Origin: Paraburkholderia phenazinium
Lineage (GTDB): Bacteria > Pseudomonadota > Gammaproteobacteria > Burkholderiales > Burkholderiaceae
Direction: 5' to 3'
Assembly (NCBI RefSeq): GCF_900141745.1
Contig: NZ_FSRM01000002.1
Location: forward strand, 682,001-746,000
Length of the DNA: 64,000 bases
The position numbers and the translations under genes were made by a program. Numbering within the stretch: position 1 is the stretch's first letter; every line of letters begins with the position of its first letter. Positions 45,701-54,320 of this stretch are shown one piece after another. The notes under the pieces were generated by a model, which saw only the letters and a program-made list of their open reading frames with translations, had not been told where the DNA came from and searched no databases.

Positions 45701-46798
45701 GCCGGGCCGGGCGCGTGCCAGTGCGGCGCGGTTCACGTCGGAGGCGAGAATCATGAACTTCCGCCGTATAGCCCGCTTCTCGATCTCCTCAGTGAGCAGG
45801 ATGGCCATCGAGTAGGCTTCTTCGCCGGTCGCGCAGCCAGGCACCCAGACGCGTAGGGGCTCTTCGCGCTCGGGTTCCTCCAGCAACCGGCTTAGTACGC
45901 GCGCGGATAGCGCTGCCCACGCTTCCGGGTCACGGAAAAATTCGGTCACGCCAATCATCATGTCCAGACTCAGTGCCTGCGCTTCTTCCTCGCGGCTTTT
46001 CAGTATCCCGTAATAGGCTTCCAGGCTGTCCACGCGGTTCACTGTCATGCGTCGGGAGATACGACGTTCGAGCGTACCGCGCTTGTAGCCTCTGAATTCC
46101 GAACCGATGGCTGAAAGCGCTCTGTACGCTGGCTCGAGATCTACCGGCTGCGGCGCGTCACCGGGCGACGCCAATGTCGCAGTTGTAGAGCGTTCAATGT
46201 ATTCGGTCAGCGCCGCCGGCATCTCTTTAACTGGCAGCACAAAGTCAACCAGGCCGGTCGCGATGGCGTGTGCCGGCATGGTACTGTGTTCAGCCGATTC
46301 GGGCGCCTGGGCCATTACCATGCCGCCTTCGGCCTTGATAGCCCGCAGTCCTGCGGCGCCGTCCGCATTTGCTCCGGTGAGCACGATCCCGACGGCACGG
46401 TCGTGCTGGTCAGCAGCCAGGGACTTAAACAGCAGGTCGATCGGCATGGGGACCTCGCGCCGCCCAGCGGCGGGTGCCAGCTTGAATGCGCCATGCGACA
46501 GGGTGACCGATACCTTAGGGGGAATAACGTAGATGTGCCCCCCTTGAATCAGCCCGGCGTCCTCGATAACTGAGACGGGAAGCTGCGTCTCCCTCGCTAG
46601 CAGTTCAGCCAGGTGACTCTCGGCGTCCGGCGCCAGATGGACGACGACCACGAACGCGGTGTCTTTCGGCATCGCGGATGCCGCCCTGAAGAAGAGGCCA
46701 AGCGCCTTCAGCCCACCAGCCGACGCACCAATCCCCACAATGCGCGGAGATCGTGCCACACGCGCATCCGGGGCCATGACGTCTTTGGAATCGTTCAT
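42770..46798 (-). CDS. CheB-CheR-PAS-hybrid histidine kinase fusion
   Basis: About 1342 residues joining chemotaxis-type and two-component modules. In order: CheB methylesterase (IVGIGASAGGLKAL with catalytic Ser, VVVVHLAPD with His, LTGANADGAAGL), CheR methyltransferase (VWVPGCATGEEAYSMAILL), a long coiled coil (EELEESNSELRVSNEEIL and repeats), two PAS domains, a HisKA domain (FLAVLGHELRNPLAAL, phospho-His), HATPase_c (NIVINAAKFT; DNGRGIPP) and a C-terminal receiver (ILIIDDNADAAEAL; DVVLLDIGLPDMDGYEVA; KPVD). No membrane segment is seen. The start is uncertain: ATG 46798 (MNDSKDVM) has no strong ribosome site, and candidates exist at 46777, 46849 and GTG 46894. Its signal and output genes are unknown. 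Confidence 0.9.
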   Translation of the reverse strand: MNDSKDVMAPDARVARSPRIVGIGASAGGLKALGLFFRAASAMPKDTAFVVVVHLAPDAESHLAELLARETQLPVSVIEDAGLIQGGHIYVIPPKVSVTLSHGAFKLAPAAGRREVPMPIDLLFKSLAADQHDRAVGIVLTGANADGAAGLRAIKAEGGMVMAQAPESAEHSTMPAHAIATGLVDFVLPVKEMPAALTEYIERSTTATLASPGDAPQPVDLEPAYRALSAIGSEFRGYKRGTLERRISRRMTVNRVDSLEAYYGILKSREEEAQALSLDMMIGVTEFFRDPEAWAALSARVLSRLLEEPEREEPLRVWVPGCATGEEAYSMAILLTEEIEKRAIRRKFMILASDVNRAALARARPGIYPPGVALPIGDTRLERFFHAHDGGFQIRQDLRERVLFTPQNLIADPPFSRVDLVSCRNLLIYLEPEAQQRVFELFHFALNPKRFLFLGRSESTDPDSTHFEEVSKAWRIYQRSPTPAPGISGYRFSARAVRREEFPPATRVGARNKGYAELVNATLLGEQHAASVLVNSAHQILYVSGTADEYLAQPAGEPTGNILDMTREALRLKLRILLRRAMQNPASAPVSEVVSGAKAPPIKITVTRPFDTASSGTAFLVIFARLQTIDRLEASVALGADSDLWHIENELRTTQAELGDTIEELEESNSELRVSNEEILSMNEELRSANEELETSKEELQAVNEQLSLLNSQLEHKVEQLAAMAGDVTNLLASMEIATVLLDQQGQIRRFTPSAGRMLGLASADVGHPIKELLGAPLGDGLARDMDGVLSGLRKQATMDIETATGEWYVRRVTPFSSDPGNMAAGAVVTWTDITHAKQADERSRRLAAVVDGSNDAVTVVDLSGRFLAWNRAAAGMYGYSESEALNMNVSDLMPNGARPDHLDFIEQTQNNEALHSCETQRIRRDGEIINIWLTMSILSNDAGNAVAVATTERDLTDRSVSNAFLRERAERLAQADRRKNEFLAVLGHELRNPLAALCSAGELLASDTAAATQKAWAGGVIQRQGRAMMQLVNDMLDLSRITSGSIELHRKNVSLGTVIQSAIEVCQPIIDERHHTLSVSLPDEPITLYADPTRLSQVLENIVINAAKFTAPGGKIKIQAVRVGQRLRLSIKDNGRGIPPKTLGSLFDMFVQGAPASNPIHAGLGVGLSVVRRLIELHGGSVRAISDGKSGSEFVVDLPLDSGSGAAEQEDARAQAALVPPKRILIIDDNADAAEALAMLLVIEGHQVETRLDGTSGIAASAVFRPDVVLLDIGLPDMDGYEVARTLRKSEIGLSAMLVAVTGFGLPTDRIRSAEAGFDHHLTKPVDPQTLIRLFAAQAAG

Positions 46799-46894
46799 AT
46801 AAAGCGAAATTTTTGGTTGTTCGGTGCGAGCGATACGTCGAGGGATCATGCCCGAGGGCAGATGGGTGTTGTAATTTTTATTGAGTGGCTGCAC

Positions 46895-47177
46895 CGCGTC
46901 CCGATTGGAGCCGTCACTTTACCCGCAACCGCGTGCCTAGCAAGCGACGTGTCAGTGACTTGGCGCAGGTAACGGCGATGCTCAAGCCCCTGAATCGACC
47001 ATTGCTCCATCTGATAATGTTCGTTGCTCCGGTGTCCATTCGCTCTTCCATCGTTCATCCCCGGATCTGAACCGATCGCTGCGTGCTTCAAATTTCGCTC
47101 GAATGCTGCGCCGCATCCAGTACTCGCGACCTCACCTGGCGACGCTTGCTTCGACAAGGAGCGGGGGCCGGTGGGTC
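46895..47177. other. Intergenic region without a supported gene
   Basis: About 280 bases upstream of the CheB-CheR fusion. Short frames on both strands lack ribosome sites and family features. It should hold the promoter of the fusion gene. Nothing else is visible. Confidence 0.4.
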
Positions 47178-47390
47178 CTATCCGTAAATGCGGTCCAGGC
47201 AACGTGCGCGAAGCAGGTACAAGCCGTTGAGGACCGTCTTGCTCGCCTGGATAAAACACACGCTGTGAACGCGTCGCGGGTCTGCGGGCTCGCGCAGACT
47301 GACGTATTCGGAGTGCAAGGTCATTTGCGTTTCCATTGCCACGATTTCCCTTTCCACCCTCGCCAAGAGACTGACGTAAGCGCTTTCCAT
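47178..47390 (-). CDS. Small hypothetical protein, 70 residues
   Basis: From ATG 47390: MESAYVSLLARVEREIVAME, then EYVSLREPADPRRVHSVCFI and ending YLLRARCLDRIYG. GGGAG lies a few bases before the start. It looks like a small two-helix protein and is not recognised. It may be specific to this group of bacteria. Confidence 0.4.
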   Translation of the reverse strand: MESAYVSLLARVEREIVAMETQMTLHSEYVSLREPADPRRVHSVCFIQASKTVLNGLYLLRARCLDRIYG

Positions 47391-47754
47391 ATCGCTCCCA
47401 CGAGTCAATGGACTTGCTCGTCTGTGTCTGCCCATATCGTAGTCCGAGAATTCGCGATCATGCTATCCAACGTGATATGACCCCTTAATCAATGGCGGGA
47501 AATGAACATTGAAGCCGGGGGCGGAACAGCGCAGGTCGAGAGAGCACTCGAACGATACCTGATCGCACGCGGCCCCCCGGAGAAAGCACTGGCTCACCGA
47601 TGGGCAGACCGCCGGGTTATGTCGCCGGCATCGTCGTACCGCATGTCCGCAAACCGGAGGGCGGAAGCGTGGTTGGGGTTGGGGAGGCTAGTGGTGAGTT
47701 GCCATTCCATCAGGTACATGTGATGCTTCTAATAGGAAAATGCCGCGAGGTCTT
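47391..47754. other. Intergenic region without a supported gene
   Basis: About 360 bases. A 73-codon frame at 47502-47723 has atypical composition and no ribosome site, so I do not call it. No RNA gene or repeat was seen. Confidence 0.35.
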
Positions 47755-48036
47755 ATGAACGGGGAAGACATTGCGCACCGCTTGGGCGACATGACGGCCG
47801 CGCTTGATGCCATAGCGTTTCGGCTGAAAGGAAGTGGATTGCAGAGGGACCACGCCAAGATTGCAGCTGAAATTCACGATGTGATGAAGCTCATGGGCGG
47901 TCTAAGTACCCTAGGCTTCGTGGACTACCATTCCTTGAACGTCGCCAGAGAACTTGTTAAGGCAAACGAACTCAAGGTAGCGCTCGAACAATTGCGCCGG
48001 ATCTTGGCGCGGCAGTCCGGTGCGAGCTGCCTTTAG
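47755..48036 (+). CDS. Small hypothetical helical protein, 93 residues
   Basis: Not recognised. Reads MNGEDIAHRLGDMTAALDAI, then KIAAEIHDVMKLMGGLSTLG and ELKVALEQLRRILARQSG, a predicted helical bundle without membrane segments. GAGG lies just before ATG 47755. An alternative ATG at 47740 adds five residues. Next-gene spacing is 210 bases, so it appears to stand alone. Confidence 0.55.
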   Translation: MNGEDIAHRLGDMTAALDAIAFRLKGSGLQRDHAKIAAEIHDVMKLMGGLSTLGFVDYHSLNVARELVKANELKVALEQLRRILARQSGASCL

Positions 48037-48246
48037 CTATCCGGCATGGCCCATTGCTCCGACCACCTGCACTCTCCCGGCAGACGTAGACTCCCTAGCT
48101 CGCGTCGATCCGAAAGCACACCTCCCGTGTTCGCAGGCGGGAGCGTCCTCGCAGCGGAGCAGCGCATCGCCCATTTCGGCCCTAGCGAGATCCGACATTT
48201 ACAAGTGCGATGATCGTCGATCAACGCCTTATTATTCGGAAACAGC

Positions 48247-48471
48247 ATGCGATTTCAGTACAAGCACTTTGTGATCGACGCGACTCCAGACCTCGCTTCG
48301 GGTCAATTTTGGGCGCGCGCACGAATCGCTCCAGGTGCTCTCAACGAAGACGAGCAGCCGCCGCTAATTGATCAGCGAGAAATCGGGCGCTTCTCCCAGA
48401 AATCTCTCGCCGTGGAGCACGCGATTAACTGGGCTCGTAGTTGGATAGAGAGCCAGCGAACGCTGAGCTGA
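48247..48471 (+). CDS. Small hypothetical protein, 74 residues
   Basis: Reads MRFQYKHFVIDATPDLASGQ, FWARARI and then SQKSLAVEHAINWARSWIES. I recall related short proteins as common conserved hypotheticals in Burkholderia, with a predicted beta-strand part and a C-terminal helix. No function is known to me. The start is the first ATG, following an A/T-rich upstream stretch. Confidence 0.6.
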   Translation: MRFQYKHFVIDATPDLASGQFWARARIAPGALNEDEQPPLIDQREIGRFSQKSLAVEHAINWARSWIESQRTLS

Positions 48472-48720
48472 TCCGGCCGCGCCCGGAATGACGCATGGAA
48501 GTTGGCCCAATCTCAGTCTACTTCGCGAGTCAGGAACTCGGCTGAAGCGTTTCAGAACGGTATCGCGAACGAACTATCTGCGTAGTAGGGACCGCAGTGT
48601 CCGTTGCCGGATGGGCATCGGCCCTTCGAACGCCATCGCCGGGCGTCTCAAATTGGCCGGCTGCCGTCTCATGCGCTCTGCATTTGCGTTGCGCAGCCTC
48701 GATCAGTAGCACGCGACCGG

Positions 48721-48939
48721 CTATTCGGGAGGTGCCTTCCTCATACCAGACCGGATTTCCACCACCAACTGGTAGGTAATTCCCGCGAAAAAAGTGAGGA
48801 ACAGTGGCATCCCGACAACAAGAACGCCCCAGCCCGCGCCTCGCGACAAAGAAACCGCGAGAACGAAGGCAATCATGGCAGCAAGTGACAGATAAGCCTT
48901 TATGAACCGTTTGGCTATGGCCTGCTTTACAGTTGGCAT
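48721..48939 (-). CDS. Small inner-membrane protein, two predicted helices
   Basis: 72 residues. After a basic start (MPTVKQAIAKRFIKAYLSLA) come two hydrophobic segments, about residues 17-33 and 36-58 (GWGVLVVGMPLFLTFFAGI), then a charged tail. It resembles no family I can name. It might be a small membrane stress protein. Confidence 0.45.
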   Translation of the reverse strand: MPTVKQAIAKRFIKAYLSLAAMIAFVLAVSLSRGAGWGVLVVGMPLFLTFFAGITYQLVVEIRSGMRKAPPE

Positions 48940-49176
48940 AGGTCCGCAGCAGTCCTCCCACTAACGTTCTGATGCGGCTCTGGAGCGAGCGTGTGCTATC
49001 GATTGTCGACGATCCGGGTCACGATGTCGAGCGTCCCTAATTGGCCGATCACGGCCGCCGTAGCTCAGTCCGATGCAATGGTCTTAGCCATATACGCCGA
49101 ATATGTGCTCACCGAAAATTTTTGAGCGAGTCAATTTGACAAACTATAATCGCGCTCCATTTTCCCGGAGCGATCC

Positions 49177-49917
49177 ATGGCAGATACGGACTTATCATCT
49201 ACCTCCTTGGGCCTGGCTGCGTATGCAGAATTTGCAGATCGCTATGCTTCGGTAGCACCAACGAAAGCGCACAACGCGCTTTACGAACGCCCCGCGACGA
49301 TTGCTTTAGTCGGAGATGTCTCCGGTTTGCGCATTTTGGATGCGGGATGCGGACCGGGAATTTTCAGCGAAATCTTCGCCCGCAATGGAGCGACGGTCCA
49401 CGCATTTGACATCACGCCGCGGATGGTCGAGCTTGCCCGCATACGTTGCGCCGGACTTCCGGTCACGTTGGCTGAAGGCAATCTAGCTGAACCACTGAAC
49501 TGGCTGCAAGATGCGTCATTCGACAAGATCGTGTGTGCCTTGGCGCTCGACTACGTTGCAGACCTGGCTCCAGTGTTTAAAGAATTCAGAAGGGTCGCCA
49601 GTCCTGGCGCAACATTGGTGTTCTCGATGTCTCATCCCATGCGCGACTGGATGGACGAGCGGACGCACGGAGCCTGGACATACTTCGATACGTCCCGCTT
49701 CGGCATGTACTGGGGCGGCTTCGGCGAACCAAAGCCGTTCGTTCAGTCGTATCGACGCCCGCTTGCAGCCATACTCAACGATTTGGTCGAAAGTGGCTGG
49801 AATCTGGAGTCGCTCGTCGAGCCAAAACCGCTTGAAGAGATGAAGACCGTCGACCCGGAGCATTACGCAGAACTCTCTATGACCCCTGCGTTTATCTGTG
49901 TTCGGGCACGCTGCTAG
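49177..49917 (+). CDS. Class I SAM-dependent methyltransferase
   Basis: 246 residues with the Rossmann-like methyltransferase fold. Motif I is LRILDAGCGPGIFSEIFA, motif II region is VHAFDITPRMVELAR, and post-I/II acidic residues lie in FDKIVCALALDYVADL. The C-terminal half (FSMSHPMRDW...YWGGFGEPKPFVQSYRRPL) is like UbiE/Trm9-type small-molecule methyltransferases. Substrate is unknown. It stands alone between small hypothetical genes and the amino-acid cluster. Confidence 0.85.
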   Translation: MADTDLSSTSLGLAAYAEFADRYASVAPTKAHNALYERPATIALVGDVSGLRILDAGCGPGIFSEIFARNGATVHAFDITPRMVELARIRCAGLPVTLAEGNLAEPLNWLQDASFDKIVCALALDYVADLAPVFKEFRRVASPGATLVFSMSHPMRDWMDERTHGAWTYFDTSRFGMYWGGFGEPKPFVQSYRRPLAAILNDLVESGWNLESLVEPKPLEEMKTVDPEHYAELSMTPAFICVRARC

Positions 49918-50119
49918 GCATCTCGGTATTCATAGCGAGAAATAGCTCCGAATGTCGTCAATCTGAGAGGATGCGTCCACTGGCCGTTCCTGGCCGGAAC
50001 TTACCAGTCAAGACCTTGCTGCTGCGGGGAGCGGCTGGGTCGCGCAACACGTCGCTCGAGATTGCGCGCGCGAGAACCGGTACATCGCGCGCCTGATTAG
50101 CGTGCGGATTACCACTGCA

Positions 50120-51070
50120 TCAGATCGTACCGGCCACCACGCTATCCGCGATCTGCGCATCCTGCACCGCGACTCCGGTTAAATCAGCGATCGTGATCTG
50201 CATCGGGTCGGCGTCGTTGCGCACGCGCTCGCCGCTTTCCAGCGCCGAGCCGAGCTCGGTCAGACGTTCTATCTGAATAAGCCCGGCCGCCAGCGCATGC
50301 GAGACTTCTCCGTAGCGGCTGCACTGGGCAATCGAATCGACAACGATCGACGACGCTCGCGCGACGATGTGCGGATCGAGTTCCTGCTTGCCGAACGCAT
50401 CCGCCCCGACCGCCGTGATATGCGTACCGCCGCGAATCCAGGCTGTTTGCAGCAGCGCTTGCCGCGAAGGCGTCGCAGTGACGATCAGGTTCGCGTTCGC
50501 TGCGACGGCTTCTGCACTGTGCTGCACCTTTACAACAAATCCCCGTCCGGCCATGTTTTCGGCAAACGAGGTGCTCAGCGCCACGGAAGGACTCCACACG
50601 TGCACTTCGCGGCATGCCGTCACCGGCTTCAGATATTCCAGTTGCAGACGCGCCTGCTCGCCCGCGCCAATGATGCCGATCGCCGTTACGTTACGCGGCG
50701 CGGCCACCCGCGCGGCCAGTTGCCCCGCAATCGCGGTCCGTATGCACGTCAACCAGCCTTCGTCCTGCAGCAGCGCGACAGGAACACCGGTCGTCGCCGA
50801 ACACAACACGACGAAGCCGCTATTGCTTGGCATTCCCTGCTTCGGATTGTCGTAAAAGCCGGACGATATCTTGATCGCGAACGTCCGTGCACCGTCTATG
50901 TGGGCCGATTTGATGCAGCAATCACCATTGGCATCCGCGAACTGAAAGTTCTGCACAGGCGGTACCTGCGCGGTGCCGCGCGAGTATGCGATAAACCCCT
51001 GCTCGATCATCCGCACTGCACGATCGACGTCGAAACGTGCGACGATTTCATCCTTACTCCAGATCTTCAC
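50120..51070 (-). CDS. Ornithine cyclodeaminase/mu-crystallin family protein (EutC/BhcD-like role)
   Basis: NAD(P)-binding enzyme of 316 residues. The Rossmann motif is AIGIIGAGEQARLQLEYL, with upstream family elements IKISSGFYDNP and LLQDEGWLTCIRTAIAG. Members include ornithine cyclodeaminase, L-arginine dehydrogenase DauB, ectoine-pathway EutC and the iminosuccinate reductase BhcD. Here the ATG overlaps the stop of a threonine-dehydratase-family gene by four bases, the pairing seen in eutBC and among the bhc genes. I infer that it reduces an imine made by that enzyme or a related oxidase. The true substrate is not visible. Confidence 0.85.
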   Translation of the reverse strand: MKIWSKDEIVARFDVDRAVRMIEQGFIAYSRGTAQVPPVQNFQFADANGDCCIKSAHIDGARTFAIKISSGFYDNPKQGMPSNSGFVVLCSATTGVPVALLQDEGWLTCIRTAIAGQLAARVAAPRNVTAIGIIGAGEQARLQLEYLKPVTACREVHVWSPSVALSTSFAENMAGRGFVVKVQHSAEAVAANANLIVTATPSRQALLQTAWIRGGTHITAVGADAFGKQELDPHIVARASSIVVDSIAQCSRYGEVSHALAAGLIQIERLTELGSALESGERVRNDADPMQITIADLTGVAVQDAQIADSVVAGTI

Positions 51071-52038
51071 TTCACGGCCTCGATGAATTTTTCCAGCATG
51101 ATGTTGCGCCCGCTCAGCACTACCGCTACCGCGCGTCCCTGATAGTGGTCCGCCAGTTTCAGCATCGATGCCAGCGCAACGCCCGCGGCGCCCTCGATCA
51201 TCCAGCGGTCGGTCCGCGCGAGCAGCTTCATGGCCGCCCTGATCTGTTCTTCAGTGACGAGCGTGGTTTTGGAGATCACCCGCTGGCCGATGTCGAACGT
51301 GATCGTGTCCTGCTCGATTCCGCCCGCGGTACCATCGGAAATCGTGTCGCGCTCCTCGCTCTCGACAATCCTGCCTACCTTCAGCGAGCGGTACAGCGCC
51401 ATCGAATTGGCGGGCCAGCAGCCGACTACGTCGGTCTGCGGCAGCAACTCCCGCACAGCCGCCCCGACGCCGCAAATCAAGCCGCCGCCGCCCACCGAGG
51501 CGAACACGCCGGCGAGCTCGATACCTGCCGACTGCGCCTGTTCGTGCAGCTCGACACCTATCGTGCCTTGCCCGGCAATCACGTCGATGTCGTTGTACGG
51601 CGAGACGAAGCACATACCCTTGAGCTTCGCCTGACGTCCCGCTTCAAGCTCGACCGCAAGCGGGGTGTCGTCGATCGTGATCAGTTCCGCGCCGAGCGCG
51701 CGAATCATGTCGAGCTTCACCGGCGATGCCGTGGTCCTTGCATACACCGAGACCGGGACGCCTGCGAGCTTGCCCGCCAGTGCCATGGCCTGACCGTGAT
51801 TGCCGCTCGACACAGTCAGCACGCCATTGCGTCGGGTGGCGGCATCGAGCAGGCGGATCCTGTTCGACGCACCGCGAAACTTGAACGAACCCGTGTGCTG
51901 CAAATGCTCGCACTTCAGATAGACATCACAGCCGCTCAACCTGGACAGCATCGGGCTATACGTGAGCGGCGTGACCGCGACCTGTGGGCGGATCGCGCGA
52001 TGTGCGTCCTCGATTCGCTGAAATAGCGCGTTTGTCAT
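51067..52038 (-). CDS. PLP-dependent threonine dehydratase-family enzyme (EutB/BhcB-like)
   Basis: 323 residues of the fold-type II PLP family. The cofactor lysine is in TGSFKFRGA, the substrate-carboxylate loop is SSGNHGQ, and the phosphate-binding glycine loop is VGGGGLICGVG. Such enzymes dehydrate or racemise beta-hydroxy amino acids (threonine, serine, hydroxyaspartate, or hydroxyectoine-derived compounds). The start at 52038 has GGAGAG upstream. The frame back to 52143 overlaps the FAD enzyme gene. Coupling with the cyclodeaminase-family gene suggests dehydration of a beta-hydroxy amino acid to an imine followed by reduction. Confidence 0.85.
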   Translation of the reverse strand: MTNALFQRIEDAHRAIRPQVAVTPLTYSPMLSRLSGCDVYLKCEHLQHTGSFKFRGASNRIRLLDAATRRNGVLTVSSGNHGQAMALAGKLAGVPVSVYARTTASPVKLDMIRALGAELITIDDTPLAVELEAGRQAKLKGMCFVSPYNDIDVIAGQGTIGVELHEQAQSAGIELAGVFASVGGGGLICGVGAAVRELLPQTDVVGCWPANSMALYRSLKVGRIVESEERDTISDGTAGGIEQDTITFDIGQRVISKTTLVTEEQIRAAMKLLARTDRWMIEGAAGVALASMLKLADHYQGRAVAVVLSGRNIMLEKFIEAVK

Positions 52039-52102
52039 TCGTTGTCTCTCCAATCGTAATACGTCCCGGAGCGACTTCCGGGCTCGGCTGCCTCTATGTC
52101 GC

Positions 52103-53344
52103 CTAGCGGAATCGCTCGGGACGAAACGGATAGGGATCGGCAACAGGCGTTGCGCCCGTCATCATTTCCGCCAACAGGCGGCCTGACACGGGGCCGAGTG
52201 TCAACCCGTGATGGTTGTGGCCAAACGAGAACCAGAGCCCGCGATGACGAGGCGCAGCTCCGATAACCGGCCGCATATCCGGCGTACAGGGACGCAGGCC
52301 AAGCCAGGGCGCGTTGTCCAGCCGCCGGCCGAGGCCGAAGATGGGTCGGGCAATGTGCTCCGCCCGACCCAGTTGAATGCCCGTCGGCGCCGCCTCACGT
52401 CGGGCGATCTCGACGCCGGTCGTCAACCGCAGGCGTCCTTGCATGGGCGCGATCACGTAGCCTTTCTCCGTATCGACAAGCGGCACGGAAAGCATCGCCC
52501 GGGTGGGCTCGTAATGCATGTGATAACCGCGCTTCGCCCGCAGCGGTATGCGATAACCGAGCGGTGCGAAAATCTTGTCGGACCATGGTCCGAGGGCTAC
52601 TACAACCTCCCCTGCGCTGATCAGGCCTTGTGATGTCTGCACGGTCCATGCGTCGGCCTGCTGGCGCAGCGTGGTCGCCTCGCCGGTCAAAAGCTGGCCG
52701 CCACCTTCCTCGAACAGTCGCGCGTAGCCCTTCGTCAATGCGCCGGGGTTGGCAACGCTCGCCGGATCTTGCCAATGCAATGCGCCACAGAAACCCGGCG
52801 CAAGACCGCATTCGCGCGCCTGGAGTGCGGCGGCATCGAGCGGTGTCACGCGCAATCCATGGGTACGCGCTTTCGCTTCGGCTACTGCGGATTGCCGTTC
52901 AAATTCTGCCTCCGTACGGAATGCCTCGAGCCAGCCGCCGTGATGCACGAGGCTGGCAAGACCTGCGCGTGCGATCAACGCATCGTGTTCGACGACGCTT
53001 CGCCGGATCAACGGAAACATGTCACGCGCAGCAGCTTCGAGGCGGCTCGGGGACGACTCCCACCAGAAGCGCGCGAGCCATGACGCAAACGTCGGCAGCG
53101 CCTTATAGTCCCAGTAAAGGTCCGTCGATTGATTGCGCAGATAGCGCAGCAGCGTAGCGGGATGGCGTGGAAAGGCATAGGGCACGACGGATGAGCTTTC
53201 GATCAGCCCGGCATTGCCGAAGCTGGTCTCCTCACCCGGGCCGCGCCGGTCGACGAGTGCCACGCGGCGTCCGCGATCCTGCAGATGCAGCGCGCTCGAC
53301 ACGCCAACCGTTCCGGCTCCCAGCACGATCACATCGAAATCCAT
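52103..53344 (-). CDS. FAD-dependent D-amino-acid dehydrogenase-like oxidoreductase (DadA/DAO family)
   Basis: 413 residues. The dinucleotide-binding motif VIVLGAGTVGVSSALHLQDRG stands at the N-terminus, the DAO-type GSFGNAGLI-like segment reads TSFGNAGLIESS, and the C-terminal FAD-contact motif is GLWFSFGHNHHGLTLGPVSG. These flavoenzymes oxidise D- or N-alkylated amino acids to imino or keto acids and pass electrons to the respiratory chain. It lies between the binding-protein gene and the dehydratase gene, all in one direction. D-amino-acid use is inference supported by the nearby DauR-like regulator. Confidence 0.87.
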   Translation of the reverse strand: MDFDVIVLGAGTVGVSSALHLQDRGRRVALVDRRGPGEETSFGNAGLIESSSVVPYAFPRHPATLLRYLRNQSTDLYWDYKALPTFASWLARFWWESSPSRLEAAARDMFPLIRRSVVEHDALIARAGLASLVHHGGWLEAFRTEAEFERQSAVAEAKARTHGLRVTPLDAAALQARECGLAPGFCGALHWQDPASVANPGALTKGYARLFEEGGGQLLTGEATTLRQQADAWTVQTSQGLISAGEVVVALGPWSDKIFAPLGYRIPLRAKRGYHMHYEPTRAMLSVPLVDTEKGYVIAPMQGRLRLTTGVEIARREAAPTGIQLGRAEHIARPIFGLGRRLDNAPWLGLRPCTPDMRPVIGAAPRHRGLWFSFGHNHHGLTLGPVSGRLLAEMMTGATPVADPYPFRPERFR

Positions 53345-53372
53345 CCGCCCGCTCCAATTGCCATGCCACTCA

Positions 53373-54155
53373 CTACTTCGCGATGATGTCGCGCTTGAAG
53401 TACTTTTGCGACAGGCTGCTAAGCGTGCCGTCCTTCTTCAAGGCAGCCAGCGCAGCGTCGACCTTTCCAGCCAGCGCCGTGTCGCTCTTGCGCATGCCGA
53501 AGCCCGTGCCTTCGCCTAGCGTGGCTGGGTCCGAGAGCGGATTACCGACAATGGCGTAATCATGCCCTTCGGGCTTGCTCAGGAAGCCGGCTTCGACCGT
53601 CTGTGCTTCCTGGACCGCGGCGTCCAGACGGCCGGCAATGAGGTCGGAGTAGACCTGATCCTGGTCCTGGTACGAGATGATCGTTACGCCTTCCGTCGCC
53701 CAATGCTGTTTCAGGAAGTCTTCCTGCGACGATCCCTGCAGAACGCCGACGCGTTTGCCGTGCAGGCTCTTCACATCCGGCAGCAAGGAGGAGGCGCGCT
53801 TTGCCACCATCACGATCGGCACGACGTAGATTGCCGGCGTGAAATCGATGGACTGCTTGCGCTTTTCGGTGATGTTCATGGCGGAGTTGATCACATCGAA
53901 CTTGCGTGCCTGCAGCGCGGGAATCAATCCGTCGAACGAATTCTCCACCCACTCGCATTTCACGCCCAGCTTCGCGCAGACCGCGTTGCCGACATCGACG
54001 TCGAATCCCTCGAGTTGTCCGCTGGGCGACTTGCTTTCGAACGGCGGGTACGCTGCCTCGATGCCGAAACGCAAGGTGCCCTGCGTTTCGGCATTGACGA
54101 TGCTGACCGAACCCATCAACGCGGCAGCGACGAAAAGTGAAAGTGGAAGCTTCAT
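53373..54155 (-). CDS. Amino-acid ABC transporter periplasmic binding protein (family 3)
   Basis: 260 residues with a signal peptide (MKLPLSLFVAAALMGSVSIV NA) and the family-3 solute-binding fold: GTLRFGIEAAYPPFESKSPS, GFDVDVGNAVCAKLGVKCEW, LIPALQARKFDVINSAMNIT and KRKQSIDFTPAIYVV. This type binds basic or polar amino acids such as lysine, arginine, ornithine or glutamine. No permease or ATPase genes follow, so it must use a transporter encoded elsewhere. It is the first gene of the minus-strand series with the flavoenzyme, dehydratase and cyclodeaminase-family genes. Confidence 0.9.
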   Translation of the reverse strand: MKLPLSLFVAAALMGSVSIVNAETQGTLRFGIEAAYPPFESKSPSGQLEGFDVDVGNAVCAKLGVKCEWVENSFDGLIPALQARKFDVINSAMNITEKRKQSIDFTPAIYVVPIVMVAKRASSLLPDVKSLHGKRVGVLQGSSQEDFLKQHWATEGVTIISYQDQDQVYSDLIAGRLDAAVQEAQTVEAGFLSKPEGHDYAIVGNPLSDPATLGEGTGFGMRKSDTALAGKVDAALAALKKDGTLSSLSQKYFKRDIIAK

Positions 54156-54320
54156 GATGATTCCCTGAGTAGTTGAGGGTCAAGCGCAAGTGGAGAAGCT
54201 TGACGGTTGGGTACCCCGCGCTCGCGCGGCGAAGCATGAGGCGCCGGACAGTCTGCCTTCGCACCCATTCTGGACACACAGTCTATTCTGGACTAAAACA
54301 AATGCAAGCAATTTCAAAAT

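Noticed and set aside
47502..47723. 73-codon plus-strand frame
   Set aside because: Composition is irregular, there is no ribosome site and no resemblance to a protein family.
49050..49100. tRNA-like D-arm sequence (GCCGTAGCTCAG)
   Set aside because: No matching acceptor stem, anticodon arm or TTCGA-type T-arm follows, so no cloverleaf can be drawn.
49136..49150. TTGACA and TATAAT boxes before the methyltransferase gene
   Set aside because: The boxes are only three bases apart, whereas a sigma-70 promoter needs about 17, so they do not form a promoter pair.
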